From Pseudomonas sp. GD03944 (GTDB lineage: Bacteria > Pseudomonadota > Gammaproteobacteria > Pseudomonadales > Pseudomonadaceae): DNA of 64,000 bases. Both the position numbers and the translations under genes were made by a program. The first letter of the stretch is position 1; each line of letters starts with the position of its first letter. Below are positions 36,822 through 45,660 of this stretch, one piece after another. Location: contig NZ_JAOCAH010000015.1 in assembly GCF_029839275.1 (NCBI RefSeq), positions 62,001 through 126,000 of the forward strand, in the 5' to 3' direction. The notes under the pieces were generated by a model. That model was not told the origin of the DNA and searched no databases. It saw only the letters and a list, made by a program, of their open reading frames with translations.

Positions 36822-38230
36822 GCGAACCAGCCGTGCAGGTAGAAGCCTTCGTCATCGCCCACCGGCCGGTACACCCAGGCGCGCTGGCCTTCCGGGGTTT
36901 CGGCCAGGTAATAGTCGCGTCGCACGTCGTGGCCGTCCCACCAGCCGGACTCGATGCGCTCGGGGCCGGCCAGCAGCCGAGGCCGACCGCGCCAGGGCTG
37001 AGGCTCCTGCAAGAGCCAGCCGGGGCGCAGACTGGGGTCGAGGGGTGACAGCACCTTGCCTGTCTCGAGCGCCTGCCAGGCATGCTCGGGGCGGTGATCG
37101 GCCTGGGCCCACAAACCGTGCACGGCTTCATCGCCCAGGCGCGCCCGCAGGCGCTCGCGCAGTTGCTCCCAGGGCATGGATTGCTGCGGCCGCTCATCGA
37201 ACAGCTGCCGGTGCTCCGGCACGAAGCGCGGCAGGTCCCGGGCCGTCAGGCGGATCGCCCGTACCGGTGCGATCACCTGCACCTGTTCCAGCCGTCCACG
37301 GGCCAGTTCGAACAGCATGCCCGGCTCGCGCTCGGCACTGAGCAGGCCCACCGGCACCTGGCTGTCGGCCCCGTCGACATGCTCCAGGTGCAGGGTGAAG
37401 CGCTGCACGCCGCTGTCACGGCCGGCGAGAAAGGCCCCCAGGTCGGCCGTCAACCGACGCAGGGGGAACAGCAGCGCCTGGTGCGACTCGACATCGAAAT
37501 TCAGCTCGATGCGCACGTCGAACTCATCGGGTGGCGTATAGAAATCCAGCGCCAGGGCACGGTCCCCCAGCAAGGTGTCGAGGTGCAGCAGCACCTCGGC
37601 GGGAAAGCGTCGCGCCAGGCCGTTGCGCGGCAACGCCAGCACCTGCTGCAGGGTGCGCACGCCCATGCGGGTAAAGGCAGTGGTCACCTCCGGCGGCAAG
37701 CCGGCCCGGGCCACCGGCAATTGCCCGAGCAACTCGCGCATGCTCGGCCGGTCCGCGACCGCCAGACCATCGTGGGCGTTGGCCAGTACCCGCGCCGCCA
37801 TGGCCGTGGGCGCCACCACGATGCGGTGGCGAAAGCCCAGGGCCGTCAGTTCTTCGCGCAGCCGCGCTTCGAACCGTGGCCAGGGGCCGAACAGACCGAA
37901 GCAGGATTCCACTTCCATCAGCAGCGTTCGCGGGTAATGCAGGCTGACGTGGGAGCTGAAGCGGTAGCCCCAGGCCGCCAGGAACTGCTGGCTGCGCTCG
38001 ATCTGGGCCGCGTCGTATTCATGCTGGGCGAAATCCCGGGTCAAGGCATGGGCCGCCGCCAGGGATTGCCCCGGGCGCAGCCCCAGCTCGCGTGCGGCCT
38101 CATTCACCGCCTTGAGCACACGCCGCTGCGGCGTACCCGTGACCAGCACCAGGGGCGCATCCGGTGTGGCGCAACTGCGCAGCACGGCGTCCAGCGCCAA
38201 CTGGGGGAACAGCACACAGGCCCAGCGCAT
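36818..38230 (-). CDS. imuB: ImuB, Y-family polymerase-like mutasome adaptor
   Basis: A 470-residue Y-family-like protein starting MRWACVLFPQLALD, typical of ImuB. ImuB homologues are catalytically inactive and bridge ImuA, the beta clamp and DnaE2. The palm region here lacks the usual acidic triad of DinB (MEVESCFGLFG in place of an SIDE-type motif). Order imuA-imuB-dnaE2 with a 3 nt gap and a 4 bp overlap indicates translational coupling. Confidence 0.93.
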   Translation of the reverse strand: MRWACVLFPQLALDAVLRSCATPDAPLVLVTGTPQRRVLKAVNEAARELGLRPGQSLAAAHALTRDFAQHEYDAAQIERSQQFLAAWGYRFSSHVSLHYPRTLLMEVESCFGLFGPWPRFEARLREELTALGFRHRIVVAPTAMAARVLANAHDGLAVADRPSMRELLGQLPVARAGLPPEVTTAFTRMGVRTLQQVLALPRNGLARRFPAEVLLHLDTLLGDRALALDFYTPPDEFDVRIELNFDVESHQALLFPLRRLTADLGAFLAGRDSGVQRFTLHLEHVDGADSQVPVGLLSAEREPGMLFELARGRLEQVQVIAPVRAIRLTARDLPRFVPEHRQLFDERPQQSMPWEQLRERLRARLGDEAVHGLWAQADHRPEHAWQALETGKVLSPLDPSLRPGWLLQEPQPWRGRPRLLAGPERIESGWWDGHDVRRDYYLAETPEGQRAWVYRPVGDDEGFYLHGWFA

Positions 38231-38233
38231 GGG

Positions 38234-38851
38234 TCAATGCACCGCTGTCAGTTGCAGTGGCGCTGCCGGCGGCAAGCCACCCCGGCACTTGAGGATGCGC
38301 ACCTGGGCCGGGCCGGCATCCAGGGCGATGCGCAGCGCCGCCGGGGATGGGTTGAGCGCCGCCGACGCCGGGCGGTAGGCGAAGGCCAGGGTCTGCCCTG
38401 TTTCCGCCGCCATCTGCAGGCGGCGCAAGGCCCGGTCATCCGCGTCGGGCAACCAGCACAGCACCGCGCCACAGCTGCCCGAGCGCAGGCACTGCTCGGC
38501 TGCCCACAAGGCATCGCGCCCACTCGCCTCGACGATCGCCAGGCGCTGCAGGGCCACGCCAGCCGCCTGCCAGGCCGGCGCGTAGGGCACATGGGGCGGC
38601 GCCACCAGCACCACCCGCTCGCCGCTGTGGGTCAGACGGGCCAGGGTCGGCCACAGCAGGTTCAGCTCACCGATGCCGTCGGCGGCCACCAGCACCTCGG
38701 TCAGCGCCCCATCCGGCCACCCGGCGGCCGGCAAGGCAGCATCCAGAGCGGCATGCCCGGTGGCCTGGGTGCTGGCCGGCGCAACGGTCGCACGCCCTTT
38801 CCAGACCCGCCGTGCATCCAGCAGGCTGTCCAGGGCAACCACGGCGCCCAT
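38234..38851 (-). CDS. imuA: ImuA, RecA/SulA-like mutasome protein
   Basis: A 205-residue protein of the ImuA family. The start at 38851 (MGAVVALDSLLDARRVWKG) is the one used in ImuA homologues; a longer frame upstream would run across the LexA box and is rejected. The middle shows a RecA-like core (GWPDGALTEVLVAADGIGELNLL, ERVVLVAPPHVPYAP). ImuA acts with ImuB and DnaE2 in translesion mutagenesis. It is the first gene of the operon, 100 bp downstream of the SOS box. Confidence 0.92.
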   Translation of the reverse strand: MGAVVALDSLLDARRVWKGRATVAPASTQATGHAALDAALPAAGWPDGALTEVLVAADGIGELNLLWPTLARLTHSGERVVLVAPPHVPYAPAWQAAGVALQRLAIVEASGRDALWAAEQCLRSGSCGAVLCWLPDADDRALRRLQMAAETGQTLAFAYRPASAALNPSPAALRIALDAGPAQVRILKCRGGLPPAAPLQLTAVH

Positions 38852-38951
38852 TACGGCAAGCCCGCTGTGGGGCGGCGTACAGGGCTCCCCCCTGGTTTTG
38901 CAGCATGTGGGAAAAGAATCAGGCACGTCACGAACGGAACACTCAAAAATA

Positions 38952-38967
38952 CTGTATGCATAAACAG
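38952..38967. promoter_or_regulatory. LexA (SOS) box upstream of imuA-imuB-dnaE2
   Basis: CTGTATGCATAAACAG is a perfect CTGT-N8-ACAG LexA site, extended by flanking TA on both sides (TACTGT...ACAGTA). It lies 101 bp upstream of imuA, as expected for a DNA-damage-induced mutasome operon. Confidence 0.93.
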
Positions 38968-39024
38968 TATATCGAGCAGCCGTTTTCTTCAATGCCTTCA
39001 AGACTGGCGGCAGCCTTGGCGCAT

Positions 39025-40431
39025 TCAGGCTTCGTCGATGAGCCCCAGGAGTTGGTCGCACGCCTGGTCAACATTGTGCTCCTGAACATTGGGTATCCCC
39101 AGCAGCAAGCCTGATCTGGCCTGCTCGGGTTCGGCATACCAGACGCTCAGGGGCGCCGGCGCCAGGCCGATCTCCAGGGCCTGCCGGGCGATGCGCTCAT
39201 CGTCCTGGCCGTCCGCCAGCGGCAGGAGCAATGCCAGGCCAGCCATGGCGTCCCGGGTGCCGTGGGCGCTCAACACCCCGTGCAGCAGCCCCAGGCGGGC
39301 GGCGTAGAGCCGTTTCATTCGCCGCAGATGCCGCAGGTAGTGGCCGCTCTTGATGAACGCGGCCAGCGCCAGTTGGGTCGCCATGGCCGGCGCCGGTGCC
39401 AGCACGGCAGCCGCATCCACGAAGCGATTGGCCAGTGCGGCGGGTACCACCATGAAGCCCAGGCGCAACGACGGGCTGATGGTCTTGCTGAACGTGCCGA
39501 TGTGGATCACCCGCCCGTCCCGGTCCAGCGAGGCCAGTGCCGGCGCGGCCTTGCCCGCCAGTTGCAGTTCGCTGAGGTAATCGTCCTCGATGATCCAGCT
39601 GTCGCTGCGCGCGGCCCACTCCAGCAAGGCGTGGCGGCGCGCCAGGGACAGGGTCATGCCCAGCGGTGCCTGCTGCCCGGCCGTGACCACGGCCAGCGCG
39701 GCCCGGGGCGCCCTGGCGATGCCCTGCTCGACCTTCAGTCCCTGTTCGTCGACCTCGACCGGCACGGGCCGCAGGCCCGCCTGCTTCAGGGCGATGCGGG
39801 CCAACGGGTACCCCGGCTCCTCGAACCAGGCATCGGCGTTGCGCAGCGGCAACCCGTGCAGCGCCAGGCCCAGGGCGCCGGCATAGCCGCTGGTCAGCAG
39901 AATCTGGTCGGGCGAACACACCAGCCCGCGCGCGACTGCCAGGTAGGCGGCGATCTCTACCCGCAGGGCCCGTTCGCCACGCGGGTCCGGGTAATTGGTC
40001 GGGCTGCTGGCGGCCTGGCGGGCGGCACCAATCGCCATGCGGCTCCAGAGCGTGTACGGAAACGCGTCCTGCGCCGGCACCCCCACCTGGAACACCAGGG
40101 GCGCGCTGCCGAACGCCTGCACGAAAAATCCCGGCAACGGCGCGCGCAGGCCCGACGCTTCGCCTTCGCCCTGGCGGGCCGGCAGGTGCTCGCACACATA
40201 GGTGCCCGCCGCGCCCCGCGCCACCAGCAGCTGTTCGTCGATCAGGCGTTCATAGGCCGCACGCACGGTACCCCGCGCCACCCCCAGTTGCGCCGCCAGA
40301 TCGCGCCAGGATGGCATGCGCGCCCCGGCATACAACTGCCCGTCGCGGATAGCGGTCGCGATGCCGAGGCGTATTTGCTCGATCAGCGAAGGCCCTGCCT
40401 GGCGATTGAGCTCGATCCGCACCTTATCCAC
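39025..40431 (-). CDS. MocR-family PLP-dependent regulator (second copy)
   Basis: A 468-residue GntR-aminotransferase fusion: winged helix (about 8-75, LIEQIRLGIATAIRDGQL ... LGVARGTVRAAYERL) and an aminotransferase domain with the PLP-lysine segment HIGTFSKTISPSLRLGF. The start is a GTG at 40431, 9 nt after the stop of the AraC gene, with no obvious Shine-Dalgarno, suggesting re-initiation. The target is unknown; the operon-like link to an AraC regulator is unusual. Confidence 0.88.
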   Translation of the reverse strand: MDKVRIELNRQAGPSLIEQIRLGIATAIRDGQLYAGARMPSWRDLAAQLGVARGTVRAAYERLIDEQLLVARGAAGTYVCEHLPARQGEGEASGLRAPLPGFFVQAFGSAPLVFQVGVPAQDAFPYTLWSRMAIGAARQAASSPTNYPDPRGERALRVEIAAYLAVARGLVCSPDQILLTSGYAGALGLALHGLPLRNADAWFEEPGYPLARIALKQAGLRPVPVEVDEQGLKVEQGIARAPRAALAVVTAGQQAPLGMTLSLARRHALLEWAARSDSWIIEDDYLSELQLAGKAAPALASLDRDGRVIHIGTFSKTISPSLRLGFMVVPAALANRFVDAAAVLAPAPAMATQLALAAFIKSGHYLRHLRRMKRLYAARLGLLHGVLSAHGTRDAMAGLALLLPLADGQDDERIARQALEIGLAPAPLSVWYAEPEQARSGLLLGIPNVQEHNVDQACDQLLGLIDEA

Positions 40432-40440
40432 GCGGCGTAC

Positions 40441-41316
40441 TCATGCCGGCGCGTCCTGAGGCACGACACGCGCTTCGATCTGCACGGTCTCCTCGCGGGT
40501 GGCCTGTTTCAGCCATTCGGCCGGCGGCAACCCGATGTGCTGCACAAAGGTGCGGCTGAAGGCAGCCTGAGAGCCGTAGCCCACCGCATCGGCGACGATC
40601 TTGATCGGCACGCTGTCGCGCAGCAGATCCTGCGCGACCTTCATCCGCCAAGCCGTGAGGTAGGCCATGGGCGACATGCCCATGATTCGCGAGAAATGCG
40701 CAGAGAACTTGGAGCGTGACATCGAGGCCAGCGCCGCCAACTGCTCGACGCTCCAGGGCTCCTCCGGGGCGTTGTGCACGCTGCGCAGCACCTCGCCCAG
40801 GCGCCGGTCCTGCAGGGCGAACAGCAGCCCGCCGGAGAGTTTTTCCTGCTCGACCGCGCGCCGTACCAGCAGGATGAACAGGTACTCGAACAACAGGTTG
40901 AGCGCCTTGCTGCGCCCCGGTGCCTGGTCGGCGAACTCACCGGCCAGGGCCGTGATCGCCGGCACCAGCGTGTGCAGCGCACTCAGCGGGAAGATGAGGG
41001 TTTCGGTAAGGCCCAGGGGAAAGGCCTGCATCGACTGGCGGCCGAACTGGAAGGACGCACAGATCAGGTTCGCGCCCTGCTCGGTGCTGGCACGCAACTG
41101 GTAGCGGCAGCTGCTCGGGCAGAACAGCACGCTCGGCTCGGTCACCGAAATCGTCGGCACCCCTGGCTGCACCAGGTCGAGCCCGCCGCGTTCGATCACA
41201 TGGATGAAGGCCATGCCCGGCGGCTTGTCGAGCAACAGCGTGCCGTCCACCTGGCCCGCGAAAAACAGCCGGCCCTGCAGGTTGGTGCGTTCGAAAAACT
41301 CGGAAAGAATGTCCAT
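40441..41316 (-). CDS. AraC-family regulator with cupin_6-type sensor domain
   Basis: A 291-residue regulator starting MDILSEFFERTNLQGRLFF. The N-terminal sensor (GMAFIHVIERGGLDLV, VLFCPSSCRYQL) and the C-terminal AraC DNA-binding domain (WSVEQLAALASMSRSKFSAHF ... KIVADAVGYGSQAAFSRTFVQ) are clear. It is divergent from the thioredoxin-fold/ScsB-like pair, which is its most likely target, and upstream of the second MocR gene in the same direction. Confidence 0.88.
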   Translation of the reverse strand: MDILSEFFERTNLQGRLFFAGQVDGTLLLDKPPGMAFIHVIERGGLDLVQPGVPTISVTEPSVLFCPSSCRYQLRASTEQGANLICASFQFGRQSMQAFPLGLTETLIFPLSALHTLVPAITALAGEFADQAPGRSKALNLLFEYLFILLVRRAVEQEKLSGGLLFALQDRRLGEVLRSVHNAPEEPWSVEQLAALASMSRSKFSAHFSRIMGMSPMAYLTAWRMKVAQDLLRDSVPIKIVADAVGYGSQAAFSRTFVQHIGLPPAEWLKQATREETVQIEARVVPQDAPA

Positions 41317-41537
41317 GAGCCCGCCGATCGATCGTCCGTTGCCGCGTGAAAGCACGCCTTGATGCCAGGCGCATGGGCCGGCACTGAATCGCGATGGTAC
41401 AGGCGAGCGTGCCATTCTTGGCACTTTTTATTACACCGTCGATCCCTGATGATGGCGCCTGTTTTTACGCCGGCGGCCGTCGTTCGATCGAGCGCGAGCC
41501 GCGCATGCCCTGCACGCTGACTGAAAGGAAACCCTCC

Positions 41538-42584
41538 GTGCCACTCATGACATGCCTGACCCGGCTGGCCTGCCTGCTCACACTCCTCGGGACCTGCCAC
41601 CTCGCCCACGCCGAAGACGCCAGCATCGATGAAGGCGAACGCCGCGCCCAGCAAGCCGGCGCCTCGCTGATCGGCAAACCCGCGCCGCAGGCCCGGCTCA
41701 CGACCATCGACGGCGAAACGCTCGACCTGTCGCAGCTGTACGGCAAGAAGCCGGTCTACCTCAAGTTCTGGGCCACCTGGTGCGTGCCGTGCCGGCAGCA
41801 GATGCCGGGCTTCGAGGCGGTTCAACAGTCGCTGGGCGACGACATCCAGGTCATCGCGGTGAACACCGGCTTCAGCGACGACATCGAGTCGATCCGCGCC
41901 TACCGCAAGGAACTGGGGTTGACCATGCCCATCGTCGTCGACGATGGCAGCCTGGCCGCCGCGCTCAACCTGCGTGTCACCCCGCAGCATGTGTTGATCG
42001 GTCGAGACGGGCGCATCGCCCACGTTGGCCACCTGGACGACCCTCAGTTGCACGCGGCCCTGGAGCGTGTGCGCGCAGCGGCCGACACCACGGTCGCCAG
42101 CAAGGTGGACGACACCGCCGACCCGGCGCAAACCTTCAAGGTCGGTGACCAGGTGAACGGCCTGCGCCTGACCACGCTCAAGGGCGATGAGGTCGCGCTC
42201 GGCCAGGGCAATGGCCAAGCGCGGGCCCTGGTGTTCTTCGCCCCCTGGTGTGAGCCTTACCTGGCCGAAAGCCGCCCGCAGACCTCCCAGGCCTGCCAGC
42301 GCGTGCGCGAGGATGTCGAGCGCCTGGCCGACCAGCATGACCTCGACTGGCTCGGCATCTCCTCCGGCCTCTGGACCTCCCAGCAAGACCTGCAGGACTA
42401 CCAGGCCTCCACCGGCACGCAACTGCCCCTGGCCCTGGATGAAGACGACGCGTTGTTCCGTGCCTTTGGCGTGCGCGACATCCCCAGTGTCGTGCTGCTC
42501 GATGCCCAGGGCCGTGTTGCCCGCGTGCTCGGCCCGCAAGACACGCAACTGGCCGAGGCCCTGAAGGCCATCACCCACCGCTGA
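41538..42584 (+). CDS. Periplasmic double thioredoxin-fold protein (TlpA-like)
   Basis: A 348-residue exported redox protein. The GTG at 41538 is preceded by AAAGGAAA, and a signal peptide follows (LACLLTLLGTCHLAHA). The first thioredoxin-like domain (about 50-185) has WATWCVPC (residues 78-85) as in TlpA/ResA. A second related domain (about 200-348) has PWCEPY where a CxxC should be, so it has lost one cysteine. It is followed 57 bp later by a ScsB/DsbD-like electron donor, so it is probably that protein's periplasmic partner. A hairpin sits in the gap. Confidence 0.88.
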   Translation: MPLMTCLTRLACLLTLLGTCHLAHAEDASIDEGERRAQQAGASLIGKPAPQARLTTIDGETLDLSQLYGKKPVYLKFWATWCVPCRQQMPGFEAVQQSLGDDIQVIAVNTGFSDDIESIRAYRKELGLTMPIVVDDGSLAAALNLRVTPQHVLIGRDGRIAHVGHLDDPQLHAALERVRAAADTTVASKVDDTADPAQTFKVGDQVNGLRLTTLKGDEVALGQGNGQARALVFFAPWCEPYLAESRPQTSQACQRVREDVERLADQHDLDWLGISSGLWTSQQDLQDYQASTGTQLPLALDEDDALFRAFGVRDIPSVVLLDAQGRVARVLGPQDTQLAEALKAITHR

Positions 42585-42589
42585 AAACA

Positions 42590-42614
42590 CGGTAGCGGCT
42601 CCCTGCCGCTACCG
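42590..42614. other. Intergenic hairpin between the TlpA-like and ScsB-like genes
   Basis: CGGTAGCGGC and GCCGCTACCG form a 10 bp stem around TCCCT. There is no T-tract, so it is more likely an mRNA stability or partial-attenuation element within the operon than a terminator. Confidence 0.5.
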
Positions 42615-42641
42615 GTTCCGTTCAATCCACCAAGGCCCTCC

Positions 42642-44657
42642 ATGTCCATTCGGCTGCTGACCGCCCTGCTGCTCACCCTGTTCGCCGGCCCAATCGCCTG
42701 GGCGCAAGGCATGCCCGGTAGCGACGAAACGCTCATCGCCACCTCGCTGGTGGCGCACAGCAAAACGCCCGCGGCAGGCCAGACCACTACCCTGGCCATT
42801 GTCATGGAGCCACAGGGCGACTGGCACGGGTACTGGAAGCAACCGGGCGATGCGGGCCTGGCGCCACGGCTGACCTGGCACCTGCCCGAAGGCGTCAGCG
42901 CAGGCGAGCCGGCCTACCCCGTGCCGCAGACGCTGCTGATCGATGGGTTGATGAATCATGTCTACGAACACCCCTACGCGCTGCTGGTCCCCCTTGAGGT
43001 GGCGGCCAACCTGCCGCATGGGCAGCCGCTGCCCATCCGCCTGGACATGGCCTACCTCGCCTGCCGCCACGATGCCTGCGTGCCGGAACGCGCCAGCCTC
43101 GAACTGCAACTGACCGTCGGCCAAGGCCAGCCCGACGACACCGTGCGCGACGCATTTGCTACCTGGCGCCAGGCCCTGCCCCGGCCGCTGGGCAGTCCGG
43201 CGCATTTTCAGGTCGAGAACGACGTGTTTCGTCTGAGCATCCCGCTGCCGGCCGCGCAGGCAATCGAAGCGCCCCACCTGTTCGCCCTCACCCCGGGCGC
43301 CATCGACCATGCCGCCGAGCAGCGCATCAGCCGCGACGGCGACCTGTTGATCATCGAGACTGCCGCCGGTAAACAGCGCCCCGATTCGTTCGACGCCGTG
43401 CTCGCCCTGGGCAACGGACTCGGCCTGGAACTGCATGCCACCCCGCAAACGGCATCGGCCAGCGACACCCTCGGCCTGACGCTCGTGGCCCTGGCTGGCG
43501 CTGTACTCGGCGGCGTGCTGCTCAACCTGATGCCCTGCGTGTTCCCCATTCTCAGCCTCAAGGCCCTGAGCATCGCCCGGGCCAACAGCAGCGCTGGCAC
43601 TGCCCACCGTGAGGCGCTGGCCTACACCGGCGGCGTGGTACTGGTCTGCGTCGCGCTCGGTGCCCTGCTGCTGGCCCTGCGTGCGGGCGGCTCGCAACTG
43701 GGCTGGGCCTTCCAGCTGCAAGACCCGCGCGTGATCCTCGTGCTGCTGCTCCTGACCAGCGCCATCGCGCTCAACCTGGCGGGGCTGTTCGAACTGTCGT
43801 CGGTCGATGTCGGTGGCGAACTGGCCGCCAGCAAAGGCAGCCGGGGCGCCTTCTGGACCGGCGCACTGGCCGCCTTCGTGGCAACGCCCTGCAGCGGGCC
43901 GTTCATGGCTGCGGCGCTGGGCACCGCCCTGGTGCTGCCGCCGGTTGCCGCCATGCTGGTGTTCGCCGGCCTTGGCATCGGCATCGCCTTGCCGTTCCTG
44001 TTGCTGGGGTTCATCCCGCCCTTGCGCCGCCGCCTGCCCAAGCCCGGCCCCTGGATGACGACCCTGCGCCATGTCCTCGCCGTACCGATGTTCCTCACCG
44101 CCCTGGCCCTGACCTGGGTGCTCAGCCAGCAGGTCGGCAGCACCGCGCTGGTGGTGGGTATCGGCTGCACCCTGCTGCTGGGCTTGGGCCTGTGGGCATG
44201 CGGCCTTCGCCAGCGTGCGCTCAAGTCGCGCGCCTGGCTGCCGGCAGCCTTGGCGGGGGTACTGGCACTGGGTATCGGCCTGGCCCAGGACATCACCCCG
44301 CCCGCCTCGGCAATCCCAGCCGAACACCAGCCCTTCGACGAAACCCGCCTGAACGCGCTGCGCCAGGGCGAGCAAGCGGTCTTCGTGTATTTCACGGCCG
44401 ACTGGTGCGTGACCTGCAAAGTCAACGAACAGGTCGCCATCCAGCGTGACGAAACCCACCGCGCTTTCCAGGACGCCAACGTCGTCGTGATGCGCGGCGA
44501 CTGGACCCGCGGCGATGCAGCCATCACCGCCTTTCTCGAACGCCACGGCCGCTCTGGCGTGCCGCTGTATCTGTGGTACCACCCGGGCCAAGCCGAACCC
44601 CAGGTGCTGCCGCAGCTACTGAGCCCCGGGCTGCTGAGCGAGCTGTCGCGGCGCTGA
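42642..44657 (+). CDS. ScsB/DsbD-like thiol-disulfide transmembrane electron transporter
   Basis: A 671-residue inner-membrane protein with a signal peptide (LLLTLFAGPIAWA), a large periplasmic N-terminal domain (about 25-270; the LACRHDACVPE cysteine pair near 145), a DsbD-like core of about eight helices with paired cysteines in NLMPCVFPIL (C299) and VATPCSGPF (near 416), and a C-terminal thioredoxin domain with ADWCVTCK (near 587). This matches the ScsB/DsbD family, which carries electrons from cytoplasmic thioredoxin to periplasmic thiol proteins. The upstream TlpA-like protein is the likely recipient. The divergent AraC gene may control both. Confidence 0.9.
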   Translation: MSIRLLTALLLTLFAGPIAWAQGMPGSDETLIATSLVAHSKTPAAGQTTTLAIVMEPQGDWHGYWKQPGDAGLAPRLTWHLPEGVSAGEPAYPVPQTLLIDGLMNHVYEHPYALLVPLEVAANLPHGQPLPIRLDMAYLACRHDACVPERASLELQLTVGQGQPDDTVRDAFATWRQALPRPLGSPAHFQVENDVFRLSIPLPAAQAIEAPHLFALTPGAIDHAAEQRISRDGDLLIIETAAGKQRPDSFDAVLALGNGLGLELHATPQTASASDTLGLTLVALAGAVLGGVLLNLMPCVFPILSLKALSIARANSSAGTAHREALAYTGGVVLVCVALGALLLALRAGGSQLGWAFQLQDPRVILVLLLLTSAIALNLAGLFELSSVDVGGELAASKGSRGAFWTGALAAFVATPCSGPFMAAALGTALVLPPVAAMLVFAGLGIGIALPFLLLGFIPPLRRRLPKPGPWMTTLRHVLAVPMFLTALALTWVLSQQVGSTALVVGIGCTLLLGLGLWACGLRQRALKSRAWLPAALAGVLALGIGLAQDITPPASAIPAEHQPFDETRLNALRQGEQAVFVYFTADWCVTCKVNEQVAIQRDETHRAFQDANVVVMRGDWTRGDAAITAFLERHGRSGVPLYLWYHPGQAEPQVLPQLLSPGLLSELSRR

Positions 44658-44754
44658 ACAGCCAGGCGCAAAGCTTGAACTCTCGGCGCTCTGCTTACTC
44701 TGCACTCTAGAGGCCCGAGACCGTCGGGCGTTGTACAGGGTCAAGGAGAACAGC

Positions 44755-44997
44755 ATGAGCAACCGACCAGCCAAGACCGACGACAAGACCGTCATCCCCA
44801 AGGGCGCCAAGCCCAAAAAGGACCACGTCGACAGCGACGAGCAACTGGAACACCCCAACCCCGCCACCGAGGCGGTCGACAAGGTCATCACCCCGACCTC
44901 GATCAAGAAAAAGGAACGCCAGGCCGAGGCCATCGAAGCCGAAACAGCCAAGGTTAAAAAGTCGCTGGAGAAAGGCGGCAAAAAGCACGACGCCTGA
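44755..44997 (+). CDS. Small highly charged protein, unknown
   Basis: An 80-residue Lys/Glu/Asp-rich protein (MSNRPAKTDDKTVIPKGA...), very hydrophilic and probably disordered, with KKKERQAEAIEAE forming a likely short helix. The ATG at 44755 follows AAGGAG with 6 nt spacing, so it is well supported as a real gene. No domain is recognised. Confidence 0.75.
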   Translation: MSNRPAKTDDKTVIPKGAKPKKDHVDSDEQLEHPNPATEAVDKVITPTSIKKKERQAEAIEAETAKVKKSLEKGGKKHDA

Positions 44998-45049
44998 TCG
45001 CGCCACCGCCATTGCCACAGGGCGCCCGCCAGGCGAGCGCCCTTTTCGG

Positions 45050-45346
45050 CTACAGCCGCAGCGCCGTTTGCCGCGCCTGGTGGTTACCACCCAGTGGCGA
45101 ACACAGGCGTTGGTGCACCCGGCTCAAGAAACCCACCTCGAACGCCCGCCGCTCCACACCGGTGGGCAGCGCATCGCGCTCGACAATCAGGTTGGCCCAC
45201 AGCCAGCCGGAACCGTCGCTGTTCAGCCAGGCGCTGGCACAGGCTACGCCCTCACTGAACGCCTGCTGGCAATCCTGCGGCCAGCCGATCGAGGCGCCGG
45301 CGTGGCCGTCATGGCTGAGCAAGTGGCTATTGAAGGGCTTTGGCAT
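45050..45346 (-). CDS. Small protein of unknown function
   Basis: A 98-residue protein starting MPKPFNSHLLSHDG, with GGAGGG 6 nt before the ATG at 45346. It shows WPQDCQQAF, SGWLWANLIVERDALP and AFEVGFLSRVHQRLC, and looks globular. It overlaps the end of the upstream small gene by 20 bp, consistent with coupling. The frame is open upstream to an ATG at 45667 (205 residues), but the short form has its own ribosome site and is preferred. It belongs to the unit driven by the structured leader. Confidence 0.65.
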   Translation of the reverse strand: MPKPFNSHLLSHDGHAGASIGWPQDCQQAFSEGVACASAWLNSDGSGWLWANLIVERDALPTGVERRAFEVGFLSRVHQRLCSPLGGNHQARQTALRL

Positions 45347-45581
45347 GGCGCGCCCTCCCTTCGGCCTGCGCCAGCGCGCGGCCATAGAACGCCGAGACAT
45401 CCCTGAGCAGCTCGCCAGCGGCCAGGCACACATCCGCCGTATTAGCAGAACCTGCCGGCGCTTGAGCCAGAGCCTCCAGCAGTTTGTGCAGCGTTGCCAC
45501 ACGCAGCTCGGCCCGAGCCTGTAATCGGCAGCCTTTGTTCGTACGGGGTTTAGCGTTGAGAGCGATTGCATCATTCGGCAT
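45327..45581 (-). CDS. Small helical protein of unknown function (DUF3077/DUF6124-like?)
   Basis: An 84-residue protein starting MPNDAIALNAKPRTNKGC, with helical segments LRVATLHKLLEALAQ and ADVCLAAGELLRDVSAFYGRAL. The overall shape recalls the small Pseudomonas DUF3077/DUF6124 proteins, but this is a weak resemblance. The ribosome site GGAGG lies in the 3' arm of a hairpin (45588-45602), and the leader-peptide stop overlaps its first codons, so expression is probably conditional. It overlaps the next small gene by 20 bp. Confidence 0.65.
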   Translation of the reverse strand: MPNDAIALNAKPRTNKGCRLQARAELRVATLHKLLEALAQAPAGSANTADVCLAAGELLRDVSAFYGRALAQAEGRARHAKALQ

Positions 45582-45660
45582 GGAACACCTCCAGGCTGGA
45601 GGTTGATGACGCAGCAGACAGCCCAAGGTGGAGCCCTTGGGTAAAAGGGGGGAAATGCAT
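45571..45660 (-). CDS. Candidate 29-residue leader peptide
   Basis: An ATG at 45660, 10 nt after AAGGAG, opens a short frame beginning MHFPPFTQGLHLGLSA and rich in Ser/Thr near its end. It closes with TGA at 45571-45573, inside the first codons of the 84-residue gene. Its ribosome site is in the 3' arm of hairpin 45670-45692, and a second hairpin (45622-45641) lies inside the frame. Coding status is unproven. Confidence 0.5.
   Translation of the reverse strand: MHFPPFTQGLHLGLSAASSTSSLEVFHAE

Noticed and set aside
33747..36842. 1031-residue frame opposite dnaE2
   Set aside because: dnaE2 on the minus strand has PHP and polymerase motifs and operon context; the + frame has none.
38852..39061. 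Longer imuA start upstream of the LexA box
   Set aside because: It would place the SOS box inside the coding region and lacks a ribosome site; homologues start at MGAVVALD.
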